A stretch of DNA of 17,092 bases from Candidatus Aminicenantota bacterium (GTDB taxonomy: Bacteria; Acidobacteriota; Aminicenantia; Aminicenantales; Aminicenantaceae): contig JAUWTR010000003.1 of the NCBI GenBank assembly GCA_030614645.1, forward strand, positions 1-17,092, given 5' to 3'. The first letter of the stretch is position 1. Each line of letters opens with the position of its first letter. Below are positions 1 to 6,879 of this stretch, in pieces. The notes beneath the pieces were generated by a model. It was not told where the DNA came from, ran no database searches, and saw only the letters and a program-made list of their open reading frames with translations. The position numbers and the translations under genes are program-made.

Positions 1-1
1 A

Positions 2-1012
2 GAATCCATAAAAACAGATATCAAGAAATCGGAAGAAGAAAATATCAGCCTGCAGAAAAAGATAGCTCAACACTCATCAAAATCCGTAAATTTTGAAAAA
101 GAGACTACAGAAAAAGAAACAGAACTCATGCACAAGGAATCACATCTCAGCAGCCTTCAGAAAGAACAACAAAAAATGGAAGAAAATGTGCGGCAACTGA
201 GGGAAAAACAAAGAATTGCTGAAGAAGAACGGGTAAAATGGGAAGTAAGAAAAGCAGAAAAAGAAAGAGACCTGGTTAACCTTGAAGAATCCTGTTGGCA
301 GGAAATAAATAAAACTCTGAATGAGGTCAAAAAGGAAGTTCAACTCGATTCTGATCCAGACTCAAATATTGAAGAAGACCTGTCTGAAGCCAGAGAAAAG
401 CTGCAAAAGTATAATGCTGTTAATCTCATGGCTGAAGATGAATATTTAGCCAAAAAAAAGCGCTATGATTTCCTGAGCAAAGAAAAAGAAGACCTGAAAG
501 ATTCGATCGAAACTACCAGGACAGCCATAAAAAAGATAGACCAGGAAAGCAAAACTCAATTCATAAAAGCTTTGATCGCCGTAAATAAAAATTTTCAGGA
601 TGTTTTTTCAATCCTGTTCAAAGGGGGAATAGCCAAGGTTAAATTATCTGATGAAGACAACCCTCTTGAAAGTGGAGTTGAGATCATTGCTCAGCCCCCC
701 GGGAAAAAAGTCCAGAACCTTACTCTGCTTTCTGGGGGCGAAAAAAGCCTGACAAGCCTGGCTTTCTTTTTCGGCCTATTCCGTTATAAACCAGCTCCAT
801 TTTGTGTATTAGATGAAGTCGATGCTGCCCTGGATGAAGCAAACTTGGTAAGATTTCTAAATCTGATGAGAAAAATAAAGGACCAGACACAGTTCATCAT
901 TATTACTCATAATTATAAGACCATGGAAGTAGCTGATTATATCTATGGGACCACAATGGCTGAGCCGAATATTACAAATATTTATTCTGTAAAAATCAAA
1001 GACAAAAAATAA
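2..1012 (+). CDS. smc: Chromosome segregation protein SMC, C-terminal part (5' truncated by window edge)
   Basis: This is the distal half of an SMC ATPase, the DNA-entrapping subunit of the bacterial condensin-like SMC-ScpAB complex. The frame is open from base 2 with no start, so the N-terminal Walker A head, hinge and first coiled-coil arm lie outside the window. Roughly the first 190 codons are Glu/Lys-rich heptad coiled coil. The C-terminal ATPase head follows: an LSGGEK signature motif at 728-745, a Walker B segment FCVLDEVDAALD from 800, and an H-loop ITHN near 905-915. The signature is LSGGE, where many bacterial SMCs read LLGGS or LSGGE, so it is normal. An internal ATG at 128 is not the true start because the coiled coil continues upstream of it. 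The gene ends six bases before the convergent radical SAM gene, with no obvious terminator hairpin between them. Confidence 0.95.
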   Translation, partial: ESIKTDIKKSEEENISLQKKIAQHSSKSVNFEKETTEKETELMHKESHLSSLQKEQQKMEENVRQLREKQRIAEEERVKWEVRKAEKERDLVNLEESCWQEINKTLNEVKKEVQLDSDPDSNIEEDLSEAREKLQKYNAVNLMAEDEYLAKKKRYDFLSKEKEDLKDSIETTRTAIKKIDQESKTQFIKALIAVNKNFQDVFSILFKGGIAKVKLSDEDNPLESGVEIIAQPPGKKVQNLTLLSGGEKSLTSLAFFFGLFRYKPAPFCVLDEVDAALDEANLVRFLNLMRKIKDQTQFIIITHNYKTMEVADYIYGTTMAEPNITNIYSVKIKDKK

Positions 1013-1018
1013 TCCAGG

Positions 1019-2509
1019 TTAGTATCTCTTTTTTTTGTTGAAGATATGCTTCAACTTATGTTTCAGCATGGTCAATAAGAAGACACAATAAATCAGAAAT
1101 CCCTCAAAAGAGGTAAGAGTACGGAAAGCAGATTTTATTTTTGAAGCGGAAAATATTTTCTTTTCTCCTACTGACCAACGCATAACCAGTTCAGCAATCT
1201 GAAACCAGCTTAACTTGTCTTTAAAGAGAGGCACATGACCTTGAGCAGCTGGCAACATGAATACTCTTTTCAGGTCCTTCTTATTTGACCAAGAAAAATC
1301 TTTAGGGAGGAATCCTTGCTGTCTGGCAATCCCTTCCAGCGGAGTCCCGGGGTAGATATGCAGAATTGCAGATGAAAATTCTGCTTCGGGATTGACAGCT
1401 TTTAATTTTTCCATTACCCGAATTGTCTCTTGCGCTTCCTGCCAAGTTTCTGAATAATGAGAAAAAATAAAAAAAGCATTTGGAACAAAACCAAGTTCTC
1501 CTGCCCAGCGTACAAACTGCAAAGCTTTCTCTATATCAAAATTTTTTTTAACAATCTCTCTTCTTACCCTCAGACTTCCCGCTTCAACTCCAAAATGGGC
1601 CCAGATAAGCCCAGCCTTAACCATCTTCTCCAGCAAAGGTTTATCTATAGCATCTATCCGGAATTCATTACAGAATTTAATATTAAACTTTCTCTCAAGG
1701 ATCAAATCCATTATCCTGTGTAGCCGCCCGGGATTATAATTCATAGTGTCATCATAGAACCAGATATATTCAGCTCCAAAATCCCGGATAAGATGCTCGA
1801 TCTCATCTACTACTCTTTCCGGTGAGTTCCCCCTTACCTTCCTTCCCCAATTAATAGGGGTAGCGCAAAAATAACAGTTAAAGGGACAACCCCGGGAAGT
1901 CATAATATTCTGAGCTTTTAATCGTTTTCCCCCAGGAGTATCTACATAAAAATTATATTTTTCCAAAGGTATTAGGTGTCTGGCAGGATAGGGCAGGTCG
2001 TCTAAGTTAGACACTTTTTCTCTATTTCCAGAAAACAACACACTGTTATCTTTCCTGTAGTGGATACCCTTAACCTCAGAAAAATCATTCCCGGAATAGG
2101 CTGCCTTGACGAGTTCTACAATTGTTATTTCACCTTCACCGATCACAGTGATATCAACATCCCTAATATTAAGCAGTGTATCTGGCCCAGCCATAGTCAC
2201 ATGAGGACCACCTAGGACAGTTAAAATCTTGCTGTCGACCTGTTTGGCTATTGTGGCAACTTTAAAAGAATCAAAACGGTTCTCGGTCGTAGTAGTACAC
2301 CCGACTACATCAGGAGCGAACTCCTTTATTCTCCTTTCTACATCTTTCCAATTATAATCCAGTATGTCAGCCGGAACCACATCAACTTCTATCTCCTCCT
2401 TTTCCAATGCTGCAGCCAGGTAAAGCACTCCCAGCGGCGGCATAGATGTCCCCTTACCCCAACGTTGCGCTACATACCCCACGGGAGGTATGAATAATTG
2501 TACTTTCAT
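1019..2509 (-). CDS. B12-binding-domain radical SAM enzyme, substrate unknown
   Basis: The protein has 496 residues. Residues 1-135 form a Rossmann-type cobalamin-binding domain of the kind found in class B radical SAM methylases (an IPPxG start, then PPLGVLYLAAAL, then VLGGPHVT and IGEGE). The radical SAM barrel follows, with the [4Fe-4S] cysteines in CPFNCYFC at residues 208, 212 and 215. The N-terminal domain shows no DxHxxG base-on cobalamin motif, which is usual for this family. The last 65 residues hold a hydrophobic stretch (FLIYCVFLLTML) followed by a Lys/Arg-rich end, suggesting membrane association. Family members methylate unactivated carbons or rearrange lipids, tetrapyrroles and antibiotics. 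Nothing nearby reveals this one's substrate. It converges with smc and is divergent from the symporter across a repeat-filled spacer. No strong Shine-Dalgarno precedes the ATG at 2509. Confidence 0.9.
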   Translation of the reverse strand: MKVQLFIPPVGYVAQRWGKGTSMPPLGVLYLAAALEKEEIEVDVVPADILDYNWKDVERRIKEFAPDVVGCTTTTENRFDSFKVATIAKQVDSKILTVLGGPHVTMAGPDTLLNIRDVDITVIGEGEITIVELVKAAYSGNDFSEVKGIHYRKDNSVLFSGNREKVSNLDDLPYPARHLIPLEKYNFYVDTPGGKRLKAQNIMTSRGCPFNCYFCATPINWGRKVRGNSPERVVDEIEHLIRDFGAEYIWFYDDTMNYNPGRLHRIMDLILERKFNIKFCNEFRIDAIDKPLLEKMVKAGLIWAHFGVEAGSLRVRREIVKKNFDIEKALQFVRWAGELGFVPNAFFIFSHYSETWQEAQETIRVMEKLKAVNPEAEFSSAILHIYPGTPLEGIARQQGFLPKDFSWSNKKDLKRVFMLPAAQGHVPLFKDKLSWFQIAELVMRWSVGEKKIFSASKIKSAFRTLTSFEGFLIYCVFLLTMLKHKLKHIFNKKKRY

Positions 2510-2601
2510 AATATTTCTGCTAAAGCTTTACTCATCTTACCATAAGAAATAGTAGAAAAACAGAATTTGGGGAAGAAGAAGTGAAATGTGAATTGTTAAT
2601 C

Positions 2602-2690
2602 GTGAAATGTTAGTCAAAAGCCTTGTATCTAATGAAATTCTGATGTGGTTGAAGCGACATTGAAGATTTAGCCTTCTGATTCTGAGATAT
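2602..2690 (+). repeat. Flank duplicated at 6668-6756, upstream of element copies 1 and 2
   Basis: Starting at GTGAAATGTTAG, the 100 bases before the element core at 2702 match the 100 bases before the core at 6768 without gaps, with about five differences by eye. Together with the core this makes a 203-base duplication (2602-2804 and 6668-6870). The similarity is absent from the flanks of copies 3 and 4, so the flank is not an obligate part of the element. Just upstream here, GTGAAATGT also occurs at 2581-2589, making a 21-base direct repeat unit that the second location has only once. Confidence 0.85.
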
Positions 2691-2889
2691 GATCCTGGTT
2701 AATTCACGAGTCGAGGTTGCCGTAGATATGAGGCGCAGGGGATGAAGCTGTGATAATTCACCGCGAATCCGCTGCAACGAAGTAGATGCGGTAAGATCGG
2801 CTCGCCTGAAAGGTAAAAAGTGCCAATGTTAAAGTTAGATATTGGTTTTTTGAGTACATCATTGGCAATTTTTATAAATAACCAGGATC
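2691..2889 (+). repeat. Structured interspersed element, copy 1 (short form)
   Basis: This is the first of four same-strand copies. The outer inverted repeat is GATCCTGGTTAATT (2691-2704) against AAATAACCAGGATC (2876-2889), 13 of 14 positions complementary. Inside is the 103-base core (2702-2804), closed by an eight-pair stem CGAGTCGA (2707-2714) with TCGGCTCG (2797-2804). A second hairpin follows. Its stem TGCCAATG (2821-2828) pairs with CATTGGCA (2860-2867), and after one mismatch A-runs pair with T-runs. Its loop is 31 bases, much shorter than in copies 3 and 4. The GC-containing stem followed by a T-run looks like an intrinsic terminator on the plus strand. The copy lies between the divergent radical SAM and symporter genes. 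I do not recognise the family. Confidence 0.85.
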
Positions 2890-3039
2890 CGCAGACGCCG
2901 AGAAAAACGAAGAAGAATGGCGTTAAAAATCTGAAGCGAGCTCAATCCACACCTGAATTTCATATTCTATTTACTATTTACTATTTTCTAAGTATCATAA
3001 GTATCGACATTTTTTTATAAATAATTAAGGAGAAGCTCT
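2890..3039 (+). other. AT-rich symporter leader with orphan element right end
   Basis: There is no gene here. Visible are a six-pair hairpin GACGCC/GGCGTT near 2893-2927, a seven-base tandem repeat TATTTAC, TATTTAC, TATTTTC at 2968-2988, and a segment at 3002-3025 (TATCGACATTTTTTTATAAA). That segment closely resembles the right end of element copies 3 and 4 but has no matching left arm here. An AAGGAGA Shine-Dalgarno at 3027-3033 directly follows it. A 66-codon frame from 2826 overlaps the repeats and is not credible as a gene. Confidence 0.6.
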
Positions 3040-4467
3040 GTGGTTTATGTAATCGCAATCCTCTCTTACCTGGTGTTTTTATTCGTCTTCGGCTTGAGAT
3101 TCACAAAAAAACTGAAGAAAAAAGAGGACTTTCTGGTTGCCGGCAGGACTCTTACTGCCCCTGTTCTGGTGGGAACTCTCTTGGCCACCTGGATAGGCTC
3201 AGGAGACATTTTTAGTGTTGCAGACCTGAGCTATAACCACGGCTATTCCTCCCTGATAGGAAGCGCCGGCGGTTGGCTTGGTATAACCGTTGCCTACTTT
3301 ATCGCAGGCCGGGTCAGGCGTTTCGGCCAGTTTACAGTTCCGGATATTCTCGAAGCCAGATACAATAAATGGGCCCGTGTCCTTGCTACTATTACTACTA
3401 TAATCGCATACGTTACCATAGTCAGCTATCAGTTCCGGGGCGGAGGATTTGTGCTGAATATCATAACCGGCGGAAAGATCAAAGTCGGCGATGGGATAAT
3501 AATCGTAGCAATTTTTGTAATAACTTATACTCTGCTTGCCGGCATGCTCTCAGTCGCCTACCTGGATGTTTTTAACGGCATCCTCATGATCGTGGCAATA
3601 TTTACAGCCATCCCCTTTCTTATCCATCATGTCGGCGGTATAGAACAAATAATCGCTAATGTGACCCCAAGGGAAAATCCCTTACTGGGAAACATGACCT
3701 GGGTGCAGGCAATGGGATATTTTGTACCTACCCTGCTTTTAGCGCTCGGCAACGGCAATATGTACCAGCGTTTCTTTTCTGCAAAAAATGAAAATGAAGC
3801 AAAAAAATCCGTGATTGGCTGGGTTATCGGGGTAGTATTGCTGGGAATCGGACTGCAAAGCCTGGCTGTTATCGGCAGCAGTTATTTCAAAGGACTGGCA
3901 GCTGTAGAAGCAAGTCAAATCTTAGTACTTGTCGCTCACAAGGGCGTACCTGTTGTGATCGGCTGCCTTCTTCTGGCAGCAATAGTTGCGATCATTATCT
4001 CCACTGCTAACAGTTTTCTCCTGGTCCCGGCTACAAATGTAGTGAGAGATATTTACCAGCGTTTTATCAACCCCGATCTTTCTGATAAAAAAATGATCCT
4101 ATTTTCCCGGATAACAGTAATACTTCTGGGCGTTATAGCCTACTCGCTTATCTCTTTTTTCCCCAGGATATTGGATGCAGCCTATGCCGCTTATACAATT
4201 TATGGGGCAGGTATAACACCTGCTCTGCTTGCGGTCTTTTTCTGGAAACGGGCGACAGTCAAAGGCGGGGTTTCCTCAATACTGGGAGGAATGACAGTAA
4301 CAATAATTTGGGAAGTCATAAACAAAATACAGGGGCAGGTTCCATTTAACATCCCTGCTGTCTATCCCGCCCTCCTCTGCTCTCTTTTCCTCTTGATAGC
4401 GGTCAGTCTTTTAACTCCAAAACCGGATCCGGCAAAATGGAAACCATTTTTCAAGCAGGAGTCATAA
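3040..4467 (+). CDS. Sodium:solute symporter (SSS family)
   Basis: This is a 475-residue polytopic inner-membrane protein with about 13 hydrophobic segments. It should couple Na+ entry to uptake of a small solute such as an organic acid, amino acid or sugar. SSS hallmarks are an N-terminal helix, then the DFLVAGR motif (residues 30-36), the WIGSGDIFSVA segment in TM2 (51-61), and the STANSFLLVPATNVVRD segment that should carry Na2-site hydroxyl residues. Length is normal for the family. The start is GTG at 3040, chosen because AGGAG at 3028-3032 sits seven bases upstream and the N-terminus then begins in the first membrane helix. The ribosome-binding site abuts the right-end-like sequence of the repeat element. 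The gene is coupled to the deacetylase that begins at the next base. The substrate cannot be read from the sequence; acetate or another short acid is only a guess from that partner. Confidence 0.92.
   Translation: MVYVIAILSYLVFLFVFGLRFTKKLKKKEDFLVAGRTLTAPVLVGTLLATWIGSGDIFSVADLSYNHGYSSLIGSAGGWLGITVAYFIAGRVRRFGQFTVPDILEARYNKWARVLATITTIIAYVTIVSYQFRGGGFVLNIITGGKIKVGDGIIIVAIFVITYTLLAGMLSVAYLDVFNGILMIVAIFTAIPFLIHHVGGIEQIIANVTPRENPLLGNMTWVQAMGYFVPTLLLALGNGNMYQRFFSAKNENEAKKSVIGWVIGVVLLGIGLQSLAVIGSSYFKGLAAVEASQILVLVAHKGVPVVIGCLLLAAIVAIIISTANSFLLVPATNVVRDIYQRFINPDLSDKKMILFSRITVILLGVIAYSLISFFPRILDAAYAAYTIYGAGITPALLAVFFWKRATVKGGVSSILGGMTVTIIWEVINKIQGQVPFNIPAVYPALLCSLFLLIAVSLLTPKPDPAKWKPFFKQES
4457..4461 (+). 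promoter_or_regulatory. Shine-Dalgarno AGGAG fixing a TTG start at 4468
   Basis: AGGAG lies inside the last codons of the symporter gene, six bases before TTG at 4468, which itself follows the symporter stop TAA without a gap. This supports TTG initiation of the deacetylase by translational coupling. Confidence 0.75.
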
Positions 4468-5493
4468 TTGAAAACAGGAGTTGTTATTGACCCCCGTTAT
4501 ATGAATCATATAATGACTCCATTTCATCCGGAAAGCCCAAAAAGAATAGAAGCTATCCTGGAAATGCTCGAAAATGTATCATTTCCCTTCCTAAAGATCA
4601 CTCCCAGAGCAGCACGTGAAGAAGAAATCCAATGGGTCCATACAAAAGAATATACAGCCTCTATAAAAAACACAGCCAGTAAAGAAAAAACAATTCTTGA
4701 TCCAGACACTTCTACTTCCGCTCTTTCTTATGAAACAGCTTTATTAGCCGCAGGAGGGACTCTTAAAAGCTTAGATCACATTCAAGCTGGAAAAATTAAA
4801 AACGGATTTGCTCTTGTTCGCCCTCCCGGGCATCATGCAGAAGCATCCCGGGCAATGGGATTCTGTCTATTTAATAATGTCGCAATCGGAGCCGAATACC
4901 TGTTGAGGAATCACAGGCTTAAAAAAATCTTAGTAATAGACTGGGATATCCATCACGGAAACGGCACCCAAAACGCTTTTTATAACAGAGACGATGTCCT
5001 CTATTTTTCCATCCATATGTCTCCTCATTATCCCGGGACAGGACACTGGAGAGAAACCGGAGGAGGTGCTGGTGAGGGTTATAATATCAATATCCCTCTG
5101 TCTTCAGGAAAAAACAATGCTGATTACCTATACATAATTAAAAATATCCTCATTCCCATAGCATACGCCTATGAGCCAGAATTTATTCTGGTTTCTGCCG
5201 GGTTTGATATTGGTGCAGCCGACATGCTCGGGGGGATGGAAATTACCAATTCAGGCTTTGCCGCAATAACCCGTGAGATTATGCATATTGCCCATACATA
5301 TTCAAATGATAAAATTCTCCATGCCCTGGAAGGTGGATACGACCTTAATACTATTCAAGAGGGAATCCGAGAAATCCTGCTCCAACTGAGCGGTAAGGGT
5401 AGTGAACCAGGGATTAAACCTGAAGCTTCCCAGGATACTAAACACGAGCTTGAGCCGATATTAACCCATCTGAAAAATTTCTGGAAGATTTAA
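4468..5493 (+). CDS. Histone deacetylase / AcuC / acetylpolyamine amidohydrolase family protein
   Basis: This is a 341-residue cytoplasmic Zn-dependent deacetylase of the arginase/deacetylase fold. All catalytic positions are present: the His pair in RPPGHHAE (residues 122-123), Zn ligands Asp160 and His162 in DWDIHHGNG, the third ligand Asp247 in SAGFD, and the transition-state Tyr291 in EGGYDL. HPESPKR at 20-26 is the usual N-terminal motif. TTG at 4468 is preferred over the internal ATG at 4501, because residues 1-12 (KTGVVIDPRYM) match the conserved first strand and a good Shine-Dalgarno precedes TTG. Known bacterial members deacetylate acetyl-CoA synthetase (AcuC), acetoin-related targets or acetylpolyamines, and the sequence does not choose among them. 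The partner is the upstream symporter, so release or regulation of an imported acetylated compound or of acetate activation is conceivable but inferred. Confidence 0.92.
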   Translation: MKTGVVIDPRYMNHIMTPFHPESPKRIEAILEMLENVSFPFLKITPRAAREEEIQWVHTKEYTASIKNTASKEKTILDPDTSTSALSYETALLAAGGTLKSLDHIQAGKIKNGFALVRPPGHHAEASRAMGFCLFNNVAIGAEYLLRNHRLKKILVIDWDIHHGNGTQNAFYNRDDVLYFSIHMSPHYPGTGHWRETGGGAGEGYNINIPLSSGKNNADYLYIIKNILIPIAYAYEPEFILVSAGFDIGAADMLGGMEITNSGFAAITREIMHIAHTYSNDKILHALEGGYDLNTIQEGIREILLQLSGKGSEPGIKPEASQDTKHELEPILTHLKNFWKI

Positions 5494-5600
5494 AACTAGT
5501 CACATTTCACGGTTTTCTTCATATGTAATCTCAATGTTCCATACGTCATCAAATTGGGACAAAAATTCACATTGATTAGCACTTCTTAAGAGAAGAAGCA
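5494..5600. other. Spacer with short inverted repeat upstream of the sigma-54 promoter
   Basis: There is no gene here. CACATTTCACG at 5501-5511 is the reverse complement of the CGTGAAATGTG motif seen in the 2581-2610 spacer. CTTCT (5582-5586) and AGAAG (5591-5595) form a small palindrome with a four-base loop, six bases before the promoter, and could be a regulator site. Confidence 0.4.
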
Positions 5601-5616
5601 TGGCACATCTTTTGCA
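5601..5616 (+). promoter_or_regulatory. Sigma-54 (-24/-12) promoter for the FecR-domain gene
   Basis: TGGCACATCTTTTGCA matches the RpoN consensus TGGCAC-N5-TTGCA, with GG at 5602-5603 and GC at 5614-5615 at the required spacing. Only the position after TGGCAC differs (A rather than G). Transcription would start near 5626-5628, about 50 bases before the ATG. RpoN promoters need an AAA+ activator, and none is encoded in this window. Confidence 0.65.
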
Positions 5617-5675
5617 GTATACAAAGCAGTATAATAAAAGGAGAGTCCCTATATAAAAGCGGGATCGTTTCTTAT

Positions 5676-6671
5676 ATGAAAAGAAAAATGAAAAAAACGA
5701 CAACAATTCTTTTCATTTTCCTCCTAACATTTACTTATACCGATGCCCAAGAATATGATTATATAAACCGCTCCTTTGCTCGACTTAGCTATATCACAGG
5801 AAATACTTTCATCCAGAATGTTTCTGACCTGGCTTATAAAGAAGGAATAGTAAATATGCCTGTCATGGAAGGCGATAGAGTGGGAACTACTAATGGAAGA
5901 GCAGAGATATACATGAGAAATGGTACCTACTTACGGCTTGACAACAACACTAAAATCGACTTCCTGAATATACCCAACCAGGGAAACGATATGACCCAGG
6001 TTAGACTCTGGGCAGGAAATATCTATTTTAGTATAGGGAAACTGGAAAAAGAAAAAAATATTGAAATCCACACATCGGATGTTTCTTTTTATATCCTAGA
6101 CAGAGGACTTTACCGGATAGATATCAAAGAAAACTCAAAAACTATAATATCAGTTTTTCAGGGGATGGTCGAGGCAGCAAGTGAATCAGGCTCAGTTCTT
6201 ATTAAAGAATCACAAAAAATGGAAATTGTTCAAGGCAATTTCACCTCCCGGCCAGAAAGTTTTTCTACTGCTGCTGATGATAACTTTAACAGGTGGAGCG
6301 AGTATAGAGATTCACAAGTCAGAAAGCGAATGATGAATGATTATCTTCCAGAACAATTAGATGGTATGGTCAAATCTTACCAACCGGATAAGCAGATAAA
6401 TGATTTAAATATTAGAAAAATCAAAAAGAAAACAAGCTCTTCCTCCTCCTCTCGTTTATATACCAGAAATAGGTCAACTACAGCCATACGCCGTTTCTAC
6501 CGCTCTATCGCCGGCAGAGGCAATAAGATGACCTATAACAGCCGCTCCTTACTCAGTTCATCAAGTCGTATAAGTTCGTTGTTAAATAGCAGAAGCAGGT
6601 TATCCAGCCCTCCAGTGATGCGGCGCCCCAAAAGCTCCTCAACCACCACCTCTAAAGGCAAGAAGAAGTGA
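5676..6671 (+). CDS. Secreted FecR-domain protein with basic Ser/Arg-rich tail
   Basis: This is a 331-residue exported protein. A Lys/Arg-rich start and hydrophobic core (residues 10-22) form a signal peptide with likely cleavage after TDA at 24. Residues about 37-190 form a FecR-like beta domain: a GDRVGTTNGRAEIYMRNGTYLRLD repeat pattern, then the LWAGNIYF and FQGMVEAA segments. This domain is common in secreted or periplasmic proteins outside iron signalling, and no sigma factor is adjacent, so the FecI/FecR role is unlikely. Residues 200-230 carry a F-x-RW-x-x-YRD motif also seen after FecR domains in such proteins. Residues 247-331 are low complexity, rich in Ser, Arg and Lys, with no clear fold. 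ATG at 5676 or 5688 could start translation; neither has a strong Shine-Dalgarno. A sigma-54 promoter precedes it. The last codons (KKK-stop) run into the repeat that begins at 6668. Confidence 0.8.
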   Translation: MKRKMKKTTTILFIFLLTFTYTDAQEYDYINRSFARLSYITGNTFIQNVSDLAYKEGIVNMPVMEGDRVGTTNGRAEIYMRNGTYLRLDNNTKIDFLNIPNQGNDMTQVRLWAGNIYFSIGKLEKEKNIEIHTSDVSFYILDRGLYRIDIKENSKTIISVFQGMVEAASESGSVLIKESQKMEIVQGNFTSRPESFSTAADDNFNRWSEYRDSQVRKRMMNDYLPEQLDGMVKSYQPDKQINDLNIRKIKKKTSSSSSSRLYTRNRSTTAIRRFYRSIAGRGNKMTYNSRSLLSSSSRISSLLNSRSRLSSPPVMRRPKSSSTTTSKGKKK

Positions 6672-6756
6672 AATGTTAGTTAAAAATCTTCTATCTAATG
6701 AAATTCTGATGTGGCTGAAGCGACATTGAAGATTTAGCCTTCTGATTCTGAGATAT
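6668..6756 (+). repeat. Second copy of the 100-base flank duplicated from 2602
   Basis: This matches 2602-2690 ungapped with roughly five substitutions and runs straight into element copy 2. The match appears to reach back over the FecR-type gene's last codons: AAGAAGAAGTGAAATG occurs at both sites, and TGA at 6669-6671 is the stop codon here. The spacer 6672-6876 holds nothing besides this flank and the element. Confidence 0.85.
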
Positions 6757-6879
6757 GATCCTGGTTAATTCACGAGTCGAGGTTGCCGTAGATATGAGGC
6801 GCAGGGGATGAAGCTGTGATACTTCACTGCGAATCCGCTGCAACAAAGCAGATGCGGTGAGATCGGCTCGTGAATATTA
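6757..6879 (+). repeat. Structured interspersed element, copy 2 (internal deletion form)
   Basis: The complete 103-base core lies at 6768-6870, but after CTCG the sequence jumps directly to TGAATATTA, the right-end motif. The second hairpin is therefore missing. The ends make a 13-pair palindrome, ATTCACGAGTCGA (6768-6780) with TCGGCTCGTGAAT (6863-6875), including one T-G pair. It sits between the convergent FecR-domain and PBP1A genes. TTA at 6877-6879 is the PBP1A stop codon on the minus strand, so the element end and the gene end touch. The strong palindrome could act as a bidirectional terminator in this convergent setting. Confidence 0.85.

Noticed and set aside
2735..2790. Cobalamin-type or other known riboswitch in the repeat core
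   Set aside because: GAATCCGCTGCAAC faintly resembles part of a cobalamin riboswitch, but the B12 box and the receptor-helix motifs are missing, and two copies do not precede a plus-strand gene.
2761..2800. tRNA-like T-arm (GAATCC) in the core
   Set aside because: No acceptor, D or anticodon arm can be built around it, and the TTC of the T-loop is absent.
2640..2828. Minus-strand frame open through the repeat core in all four copies (in copies 1 and 2 extending into the flank)
   Set aside because: About 34 codons open in copies of common descent is weak evidence. No start codon or Shine-Dalgarno is shared, and most substitutions change amino acids (Thr/Ala, Leu/Ser, Gly/Ser). Helix-preserving changes explain the pattern better.
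2826..3020. 66-codon plus-strand frame in the symporter leader
   Set aside because: It overlaps the hairpin, tandem repeat and orphan right end of the element, with no Shine-Dalgarno and no domain.
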